Made by a program: the position numbers and the translations under genes. A stretch of 5,068 nucleotides of DNA from positions 1 to 5,068 of the forward strand of contig CAJXAS010000124.1 of NCBI GenBank assembly GCA_913050305.1. The letters are read 5' to 3'. The notes below the pieces were generated by a model. It was not told the origin of the DNA, made no database searches, and saw nothing but the letters and a program-made list of their open reading frames with translations. Within the stretch, counting starts at the first letter, position 1. Each line of letters starts with the position of its first letter. This DNA comes from an uncultured Polaribacter sp. Lineage in GTDB: Bacteria > Bacteroidota > Bacteroidia > Flavobacteriales > Flavobacteriaceae. Of the stretch, positions 1-5,068 are shown piece by piece.

Positions 1-557
1 ACCTTTGCGTACAAGCCTTTTTCCTTTGCCCAATATGCATTTTTCCAATTGGTTGCGTCCAAAGTTAATTCTGAAGTTCCTGAAACACCAATTTTTCTTG
101 TTACTGCTGGTTCAATTACAAAAGGTCCTATTCCAATTGTAAATTCAGATAATTTTATAGATGCATTTTCAGTTGCAAGTACATAATCACAAGCCGCAAT
201 TAAACCAACACCACCGCCAACTGTTTTCCCTTGAATTCTTCCAATAATTAATTTTCCACAAGTTCTCATGGCATTTAGTACGTTTGCAAAACCGGCAAAA
301 AATTGTTGGCCGTCTTTTAAATTAGAAATAGCCACCAACTCATCAAAAGAAGCACCCGCACAAAAAGCTTTTTTACCCTCAGATTTTAGAATAATTACTG
401 CAACATCTGCATGATTACCCATAGTAATTACTTCTTTGGCTAATCTTCCTAATAATTCACTTGGAAAAGAATTACTAGCAGGATGTCCAAATTCTATGGT
501 TGCAATATTATCTTGAATATTGGTATGTAAACTTCCGTTTTGTCTTGTTGTTGTCAT
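1..557 (-). CDS. Enoyl-CoA hydratase/isomerase (crotonase) family protein, methylglutaconyl-CoA hydratase-like; C-terminus beyond left edge
   Basis: Reading from an ATG at 557-555, the frame stays open to base 1. It gives 185 whole residues of a family usually about 260 long, so the last quarter or so is missing. The crotonase fold is recognised from three elements. The first oxyanion-hole segment is KAFCAGASFDEL (residues 63-74). The second is IQGKTVGGGVGLIAACD (108-124). The acidic segment is KLSEFTIGIGP (135-145). Aligned to rat mitochondrial enoyl-CoA hydratase, Glu164 corresponds to Glu138 here, whereas the Glu144 position is Gly118. The GGGVGL pattern followed by LSE is, from family knowledge, common in LiuC-like methylglutaconyl-CoA hydratases of leucine breakdown, so a soluble cytoplasmic acyl-CoA hydratase is likely but the substrate is inferred. 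The start has no Shine-Dalgarno sequence, as is normal in Bacteroidota. The gene follows the efflux pump on the same strand after 99 bp; co-transcription is possible but not shown. Family assignment is firm, substrate is not. Confidence 0.93.
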   Translation of the reverse strand, partial: MTTTRQNGSLHTNIQDNIATIEFGHPASNSFPSELLGRLAKEVITMGNHADVAVIILKSEGKKAFCAGASFDELVAISNLKDGQQFFAGFANVLNAMRTCGKLIIGRIQGKTVGGGVGLIAACDYVLATENASIKLSEFTIGIGPFVIEPAVTRKIGVSGTSELTLDATNWKNAYWAKEKGLYAK

Positions 558-656
558 AAACTGAATTTAAAGTAAAAGTAAGATTTAATTCTTAAAAATT
601 TGCCCCAGAATCTTTGGGTTCAAAAAAACTACTCATATTAGAATAATAGCTTCTTT
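558..656. other. Intergenic gap between efflux pump and crotonase genes
   Basis: These 99 bases are AT-rich and hold no convincing gene. On the minus strand, 580-573 reads TACTTTTA, a 7-of-8 match to the Bacteroidota -7 consensus TAnnTTTG. It lies about 15 bases upstream of the crotonase ATG, so it could be a weak promoter for that gene, but it lacks the final G and no TTG -33 element is apparent. I see no strong intrinsic terminator for the pump gene, so read-through into the crotonase gene is possible. Confidence 0.4.
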
Positions 657-1991
657 TTATTGATTTTCAGCTAAGGGTATAAATTTCTTTCTAAATTTAA
701 AAACTAAAGGCAAGCCTCGTGCAATAATCCAGCATGCAAAGGCAATCCAAATAGCAATTAATTTATAATTTAAATAATCAAAAATTAAAAGTGTTGGCAC
801 AAAAACCAAACCGGTTGCTAAGATTAAGAGGTTTCTTAAATATTTCATTTCTCCCATTCCTTTAAACATTCCATCAAAAATAAAAGTAATAGCATTTATA
901 GGTTGCGTAATTAAAACAATCCAAAAAACAGTATAAAATTGCTCTAGAACAAGAGTCTCATTGGTAAAGATTCTTCCTATTGCGTTGTAAAAAGTAGCTC
1001 CCAAAATTGCTATTATACTTCCTATTACAATGCCGTATTTGAAAAGTTTATTACTTAAAATAATTAAAGATTTATACTCTTTTGCGCCTAATAATTTTCC
1101 TGATAAAATATTACCAGCACTAGAATATCCATCTATCATAAAAGCACCTAATAGCCAAATATTTATACTAATAGTATATGCTGCAATATATTCTTTACCA
1201 TAACCTGTTGCGTAAGATGTAGCCAAGTACAATGCTACATTTAATGCAATTGTTCTGATAAATAGATTCCCAATCATATTTAAAAGTCTAGGAATTTCTG
1301 CATGTAAAGTCAAACTTAACCTTAAAGAAATGGGTGTTTTCTTTAGTAAGAGAATCAGTGAAATTATTGCCATAACTATTTGTGCAATTACACTTGCATA
1401 TGCAGCTCCTTCTACATGCATCGCAGGAACATAACCTTCAATACCGTAAACCAAAATAATATCTAACACAATATTTAAAGAAGCACCAATAATAGCAATT
1501 ATCATTGGGTAAAAAGTGTTTTGTAAACCTCTAAATGTACCAAAAATGGCAAACACGAAAAGTGCAAAAGGAAAACCAAAAATTCGAATATTAAAATAGG
1601 CAATACAATATTCTAAAATCTGATCTGAAGCATTATAAAACTGAAAAATTTGTCTAGAAAACGGATATGAAACTGCCAAAACCAACAAACTGCCTGCAAC
1701 AATCATTGCAATGGCCTGGGCTGGTAATTCTTTAATTTCATCTAACTTATTTGCGCCAACATATTGAGAAATAATAGATGAAATTGCACTTCTTACTTGT
1801 CCGAAAACCCAAATTAACATAGAAATAAAAGCCCCTACAATACCAACTGCGGCTAAACTTTCGGTTGCATTAATATCTATATGACCAATAATAGCAGTAT
1901 CTGTTATTGATAAAACAGGCTCTGCAATACCAGCAATTAATGCTGGTATTGCTAGTTTGTTAATATTCTTAAAACTAATACTTGTGTTCAA
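657..1991 (-). CDS. MATE family efflux transporter (DinF/NorM-like), complete, TTG start
   Basis: This is a 444-residue hydrophobic protein of normal MATE length with about twelve predictable inner-membrane segments. By eye these lie near residues 12-35, 46-70, 90-110, 130-152, 160-183, 194-216, 236-258, 268-289, 315-335, 350-375, 387-405 and 410-430. Family marks include ITDTAIIGH in segment 1, whose Asp31 matches the cation-coupling Asp36 of Vibrio NorM. FRGLQNT (153-159) is the DinF-type loop after segment 4. The second half carries DGYSSAGNILSGKLLGAKE (287-305) and QPINAITFIFDGMFKGMG (363-380). Such pumps exchange Na+ or H+ for cationic drugs or other small molecules; the substrate here cannot be read. 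The start is TTG at 1991-1989: an in-frame TAG lies at 2021-2019 and no ATG or GTG start lies between them except GTA-type sense codons. The peptide beginning there (NTSISFKNINKLAIPALIAG) has the expected N-terminal length. A TAnnTTTG promoter sits just upstream. Confidence 0.95.
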   Translation of the reverse strand: MNTSISFKNINKLAIPALIAGIAEPVLSITDTAIIGHIDINATESLAAVGIVGAFISMLIWVFGQVRSAISSIISQYVGANKLDEIKELPAQAIAMIVAGSLLVLAVSYPFSRQIFQFYNASDQILEYCIAYFNIRIFGFPFALFVFAIFGTFRGLQNTFYPMIIAIIGASLNIVLDIILVYGIEGYVPAMHVEGAAYASVIAQIVMAIISLILLLKKTPISLRLSLTLHAEIPRLLNMIGNLFIRTIALNVALYLATSYATGYGKEYIAAYTISINIWLLGAFMIDGYSSAGNILSGKLLGAKEYKSLIILSNKLFKYGIVIGSIIAILGATFYNAIGRIFTNETLVLEQFYTVFWIVLITQPINAITFIFDGMFKGMGEMKYLRNLLILATGLVFVPTLLIFDYLNYKLIAIWIAFACWIIARGLPLVFKFRKKFIPLAENQ

Positions 1992-2005
1992 AAAAATTAT
2001 TTTTA

Positions 2006-2013
2006 CAAATGTA
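2006..2013 (-). promoter_or_regulatory. Probable -7 promoter element (TACATTTG) for the MATE gene
   Basis: Read on the minus strand, 2013-2006 is TACATTTG, a full match to the Bacteroidota primary sigma -7 consensus TAnnTTTG. It ends 14 bases before the TTG start codon at 1991, so transcription would begin close to the start with a leader of only about ten bases or less. No TTG -33 element is visible at the expected 17-23 base spacing; that stretch reads as a T-rich run with one C-containing block. The match and position are seen directly; promoter activity is inferred. Confidence 0.5.
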
Positions 2014-2057
2014 CATATCTAAAAAATGTAAAAAGAAAAGATTCCCTTAAAATTACT

Positions 2058-2065
2058 TAGCTTTG
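2058..2065 (+). promoter_or_regulatory. Probable -7 promoter element (TAGCTTTG) for the universal stress protein gene
   Basis: TAGCTTTG at 2058-2065 fully matches the Bacteroidota -7 consensus TAnnTTTG. It lies 21 bases before the ATG at 2087, which puts the expected transcription start near 2070-2073 and leaves a leader of about 15 bases. The leader contains an A/T-rich TATAAATTA stretch rather than a Shine-Dalgarno sequence, as is usual in this phylum. The expected -33 region (about 2032-2040) is A-rich with no TTG. The element contains the TTG at 2063 that would otherwise look like a start codon. Confidence 0.55.
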
Positions 2066-2086
2066 CAGTGCTATAAATTACCACAC

Positions 2087-2878
2087 ATGAAACATATATT
2101 AGTACCAATAGGATCTACAGAAAACGCCCAAAACACTTTACAATATGCCATTGATTTTGCCACAGAAATTAATGCAAAAGTGTTTGTTTTTAGAGCTTAT
2201 AGTTCTCATACAAAAGCAGGAACAATGATAAATGTTGATGCAATTATAGAACGCGAAACTAATTTATATTTAAGAACAATGGTAAATAGCTGTGATATAA
2301 AAAATGTAGAAATTAAATTAATTTCTGCGAAAGGAAGTGTTTCTGAAAGCGTTACTGCTATAGATACTGAGCTAGGAATAGATTTGGTAATTGTAGGTAC
2401 AAAAAGCAACTCTATTAAAGAAAATTTATTTCTTGGAAGAACTGCAGGGAATCTAGTAAAGAAAACAAATCTTGCCATTTTAGCAGTACCAGAAGGTTAT
2501 AAATACATTCCTATCTCTCGCATTTTAATGGCTTTTAAATCTGGTATTGTAAAAAGTAAAACTGCTTTAAAGCCACTACAACTAATCGTTGAAAAGTTTA
2601 AAACCGAGGTACATTTATTATTGGTTAAAACTCCCAGTTATACACAAGAAGATTTAATGCTACATAAAGATTTAAAAGCATTAGAAAAAACGTTGACCAT
2701 CTCAGAAAACGCAACTACTTTTCAAGGGGTTTTAGAACACATAAAATCACAAAACCCAGATATGTTGTGCGTTTTTAGACGTAAAAGAGGGTTCTTTAAA
2801 AAACTTTGGGAAAAGAATACTATTCTCAAAGAAGAGTTTTTCTCTAACGTACCTTTATTAGTTTTAAAGGGGAAATAA
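2087..2878 (+). CDS. Universal stress protein (UspA superfamily), tandem two-domain form
   Basis: This 263-residue soluble protein has two Usp folds. Domain 1 (about 1-136) begins KHILVPIGSTENAQ and ends in the nucleotide-loop segment VGTKSNSIKENLFLGRT (103-119) followed by LAILAVPE. Domain 2 (about 143-263) begins ISRILMAFKSG and ends VPLLVLKG; its C-terminal loop (FRRKRGFFKKLWEKN) has no glycine motif. Tandem Usp proteins of about 270-280 residues are common in Bacteroidota. In canonical ATP-binding Usps the first strand ends in Asp and the loop reads G-x2-G-x9-G-S/T. Here the Asp position is Gly9, the second Gly is Ser107 and the residue after Gly117 is Arg, so ATP binding is doubtful. Its role is presumably a cytoplasmic stress or signalling regulator, but its partner is unknown. 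I chose ATG 2087 because the in-frame TTG at 2063 lies inside the promoter element and would add eight unrelated residues. It diverges from the pump gene and converges on the nuclease gene. Confidence 0.92.
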   Translation: MKHILVPIGSTENAQNTLQYAIDFATEINAKVFVFRAYSSHTKAGTMINVDAIIERETNLYLRTMVNSCDIKNVEIKLISAKGSVSESVTAIDTELGIDLVIVGTKSNSIKENLFLGRTAGNLVKKTNLAILAVPEGYKYIPISRILMAFKSGIVKSKTALKPLQLIVEKFKTEVHLLLVKTPSYTQEDLMLHKDLKALEKTLTISENATTFQGVLEHIKSQNPDMLCVFRRKRGFFKKLWEKNTILKEEFFSNVPLLVLKGK

Positions 2879-2884
2879 TTATTT
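2873..2884. repeat. 12-bp perfect AT palindrome spanning the two convergent stop codons
   Basis: AAATAATTATTT at 2873-2884 is its own reverse complement. It contains the plus-strand TAA of the stress protein and two bases of the minus-strand TAA of the nuclease gene. It has no G/C pairs and no loop, so it is a poor terminator by itself. It may simply arise from A/T-rich stop codons meeting head to head. Confidence 0.45.
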
Positions 2885-5068
2885 AATATCTTAAATCTGC
2901 TGGTTCTATAAAATCTATTTCTGGATTGTAAATTTCTTTGATATATATTTTAAGTTCTGTAATAAATTCTTCTAATTTTTCTTCGGTAATATTGGTCTCT
3001 GGTTTTTTTCTTGGCAAGGCAAAATCAATTGGTAAAAAACCACTATTTAAATTTTTAAATGAATAGATCCCGGCCTCTAAAGGTTGCGTAAAATTATAAT
3101 TTTTGCTTTTAGTAAACAAATAGGCATATAACAGAACTTGAATAGCTTTTAAATGTTTCTCGTCTCGCAAATTCTCAAATTCTGGCACTCGTAAATTAGT
3201 GCTAGATACCATACCTGTTTTATAATCTATAATTCTTAAAACACCATTTAACTCATCTACCCTGTCTACTTGACCGTGTAATTTTACAGGAAAATCAATT
3301 CCTTCAATTGTTATTTCTGCAGATAAGTTTTCTTCTGTAGCAATAATTTTTAGTTTGTTCTTTTTATCTTTGAGCAATTCTTTTTCTTTCAATAAAAAAT
3401 TAGATACAAATCTATTGGCAACTTCATAAATTAAACGATTTTTTCCTGTCGAAATATCTCCATTTTTAAACTGAATTTTAAAATGTTTTATTACTAAATT
3501 ATTTGCTTCTTTCTCCATTTTAGAAACATTCTCTTCAGATAAAAACCTACCTACAAAAGGAGTATATAACTCGTCTAATGCCTCGTGTACCACAGTACCT
3601 AAAGTATTAAAAGCAACAGTTTCTTCAACATCATCAAACTCCTTAATTTTTAAAATTTTTTGTTTGTAAAACGAAACAGGGTTGTATAAGTAGTTTGTCA
3701 ATGCAGAGGGAGAGATGCCTTTTTTTGCCAACTCTTTTAAACGCTCAAAAGTGACTTCATTTTTAGGTATTTCTTTTAATGCTGTTTTACTCGGAATCAC
3801 TTTTGGAGAGATATTTTTATAAATAATATCGTCTCTCATCATTTCTAACTGTGTTACAAATCTGCTTTTTTCTCCACTTCCAAAATCATCATGTTCTGTG
3901 TTGTAGAGAATAAAAACATTTTTTGCTCTTTGTAGTAATCTGAAAAAATGATACGAAAAAATAGCATCTTTTTCTTTAAATGTTGGCAAACCAAACTCAA
4001 TTTTTACATCAAAAGGAATAAAAGAATTTTGTTGTGAACTTGCTGGTAAAACACCCTCATTCGTAGAGGTTAATATAATATTTTCAAAATCTAAAACACG
4101 TGTTTCTAACATACCCATCAATTGCAAACCTCTTAATGGCTCTCCCTGAAAAGAAAGTGTTTCTGAGCTTATTAATTGTTTGAAGAACAAAGACAAGGTC
4201 TTTAAATCTGTAAAATACTCATATTCTGTTTGCAAGGTTTTCAATTGTGTAAAAGCAGTATAAAAACGAAATAAATATTCCTTTTCTAAAGTGGTTACAT
4301 CTTCTTTCAAAAGAGCTATCAAATTTAGGATTCTATCTAAGAACTCATTTATGGTTGTGTATGAATTAAAAATAGCAGAAATGCCACTTTTCACTGATGC
4401 AATTGTATCTATTAATATACTTTCTATTTGTGCTTTGCTAATGAATATCAGATTTTCTTTTCCTATTTCTTCTGTAAAGTTGTCTACTAAAGCACTATTT
4501 TCATCAGATAGGAGTTTGTAAACAGATTGATGTTTTAAAAAGCGAACAACGTCTTTGTGGTAAAATTCATTTACAATAGTTTTTTGCAATTTTTCTTGCG
4601 AAACGAACAATTGGAAAATAGAAAAAAGTAAACTTGTGGTGGGAATATCTTTTAATGGATACCCCATGGTAATGTTTATAGCATTGATGTTTTTCGGTAA
4701 AGAATTTAAGGTGATTGGCAGTAAGGTTTCGTCTGCTAAAATGAGTGCAGTATTTTTAAAATCTGTAAAATTTTCTAAAATTTCTCCTGCATATTTTATC
4801 TGAGTTGTGTTTTTAGAAGCGCCAATTATTTGAATATTTTTTGGACCAGAAAAGGAATTACTCAAAGTTTTTAATGGGTTTTTTTCGTAGTATTTCCATT
4901 CCTTTTTATACTTTCTAATAAAGGTACCTGCTTGATGATTGGTATTGAAGAATACTTCATCCAAATCCCAATAAATATCAGAGTTATTGGTTTCTAATAC
5001 TTTCTGAAACAAAAATTCTTCCGCCTTATTTAGAGCATTAAAACCTATAAAAAAAAACTTCTTATGGA
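2883..5068 (-). CDS. AddB-like PD-(D/E)XK nuclease family protein (helicase-nuclease subunit), N-terminus beyond right edge
   Basis: The frame is open from the stop at 2885-2883 to the window edge, giving 727 residues (first whole codon 5066-5064). The TTG at 5012 is internal: the 18 codons before it (including GFNALNKAEEF) read as normal protein. The first half resembles the inactive helicase part of AddB, with NITMGYPL (131-138), GMLETRVLDF (318-327), NEGVLP (336-341) and LLQRAKNVFILY (377-388). The nuclease domain starts at SPSALTNYLYNPVSFY (452-467). Catalytic marks are His494 in GTVVHEAL, Asp601 in HGQVDRVD, Asp614 and Lys616 in IIDYKTG, and the QxxxY box Gln643/Tyr647. The protein likely works with an AddA-like UvrD-family helicase to resect double-strand breaks for RecA-dependent repair; that partner is not in view. 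The visible part contains no cysteine, so the Fe-S cluster of Bacillus AddB is absent. Bacteroidota homologues are around 900 residues or more, so roughly 200 N-terminal residues lie outside. Its stop is four bases from the stress-protein stop. Confidence 0.92.
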   Translation of the reverse strand, partial: HKKFFFIGFNALNKAEEFLFQKVLETNNSDIYWDLDEVFFNTNHQAGTFIRKYKKEWKYYEKNPLKTLSNSFSGPKNIQIIGASKNTTQIKYAGEILENFTDFKNTALILADETLLPITLNSLPKNINAINITMGYPLKDIPTTSLLFSIFQLFVSQEKLQKTIVNEFYHKDVVRFLKHQSVYKLLSDENSALVDNFTEEIGKENLIFISKAQIESILIDTIASVKSGISAIFNSYTTINEFLDRILNLIALLKEDVTTLEKEYLFRFYTAFTQLKTLQTEYEYFTDLKTLSLFFKQLISSETLSFQGEPLRGLQLMGMLETRVLDFENIILTSTNEGVLPASSQQNSFIPFDVKIEFGLPTFKEKDAIFSYHFFRLLQRAKNVFILYNTEHDDFGSGEKSRFVTQLEMMRDDIIYKNISPKVIPSKTALKEIPKNEVTFERLKELAKKGISPSALTNYLYNPVSFYKQKILKIKEFDDVEETVAFNTLGTVVHEALDELYTPFVGRFLSEENVSKMEKEANNLVIKHFKIQFKNGDISTGKNRLIYEVANRFVSNFLLKEKELLKDKKNKLKIIATEENLSAEITIEGIDFPVKLHGQVDRVDELNGVLRIIDYKTGMVSSTNLRVPEFENLRDEKHLKAIQVLLYAYLFTKSKNYNFTQPLEAGIYSFKNLNSGFLPIDFALPRKKPETNITEEKLEEFITELKIYIKEIYNPEIDFIEPADLRY

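Noticed and set aside
594..618. A possible hairpin on the minus strand (CCCA/TGGG arms at 618-615 and 607-604) followed by five T's, as a terminator for the pump gene.
   Set aside because: Only four consecutive base pairs plus one past a mismatch, and the T-run is five bases away from the stem; too weak to call.
592..636. A 14-codon minus-strand reading frame (ATG at 636, stop at 594-592) in the gap between pump and crotonase genes.
   Set aside because: It is very short, has no recognisable promoter or conserved sequence, and its peptide looks random; nothing distinguishes it from chance.
618..1996. The 11-mer GTTCAAAAAAA occurs at 618-628 and again at 1986-1996, flanking the pump gene.
   Set aside because: It is mostly a poly-A run and the flanks diverge quickly; there are no other signs of a mobile element or attachment sites.
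2063..2086. A TTG start at 2063 giving an eight-residue longer stress protein.
   Set aside because: The TTG is part of the TAGCTTTG promoter element, and the extra residues precede the first beta strand that starts right after the ATG at 2087, as is typical of the family.
2206..2478. An open minus-strand frame of 90 codons inside the stress-protein gene.
   Set aside because: It lies wholly antisense to a well-supported gene, has no family resemblance and no promoter; it is a shadow of the real frame.
4291..4521. An open plus-strand frame of 76 codons inside the AddB-like gene.
   Set aside because: It is antisense to a well-supported coding region and its peptide shows no recognisable domain.
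1..5068. Searched for CRISPR repeats, tRNA or rRNA genes, insertion sequences, toxin-antitoxin pairs and phage or defence-system genes; considered whether the AddB-like nuclease marks a defence island.
   Set aside because: No such structures were seen. The nuclease fits a housekeeping recombination-repair subunit, and its neighbours are ordinary chromosomal genes with uniform base composition.

Overview
The window looks like ordinary chromosomal DNA from a marine-type member of the Flavobacteriaceae (phylum Bacteroidota). This is inferred from four things: very AT-rich sequence, A/T-ending codons, start codons without Shine-Dalgarno sequences, and two copies of the Bacteroidota -7 promoter element TAnnTTTG. 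Protein style (the AddB-like nuclease and MATE pump variants) fits Polaribacter, Tenacibaculum or relatives, but no marker fixes the genus.

Layout, left to right: (1) 1-557, minus strand, the N-terminal 185 residues of a crotonase (enoyl-CoA hydratase/isomerase) cut by the left edge; it resembles the methylglutaconyl-CoA hydratase-like branch. (2) 558-656, a 99-bp AT-rich gap. (3) 657-1991, minus strand, a complete 444-residue MATE/DinF-type multidrug efflux pump that appears to start at TTG. (4) 1992-2086, a 95-bp divergent intergenic region with back-to-back TAnnTTTG elements, one for the pump and one for the plus-strand gene. (5) 2087-2878, plus strand, a 263-residue tandem-domain universal stress protein. 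(6) 2879-2882, only four bases between convergent stop codons. (7) 2883-5068, minus strand, the C-terminal 727 residues of an AddB-like protein (inactive-helicase-like region plus PD-(D/E)XK nuclease) whose N-terminus lies beyond the right edge.

The genes do not form one pathway. The AddB-like protein is probably half of a double-strand-break-processing helicase-nuclease, with its AddA-like partner expected outside the window. The pump exports small molecules, the stress protein is likely regulatory, and the crotonase belongs to acyl-CoA metabolism. I found no mobile element, CRISPR array, RNA gene, phage trace or clear novel system. The most useful observations are start-site corrections, promoter placement, the open frame at the right edge, and family-specific loss of key residues (no Fe-S cysteines in the nuclease, eroded nucleotide-binding signature in the stress protein, one missing glutamate in the crotonase).
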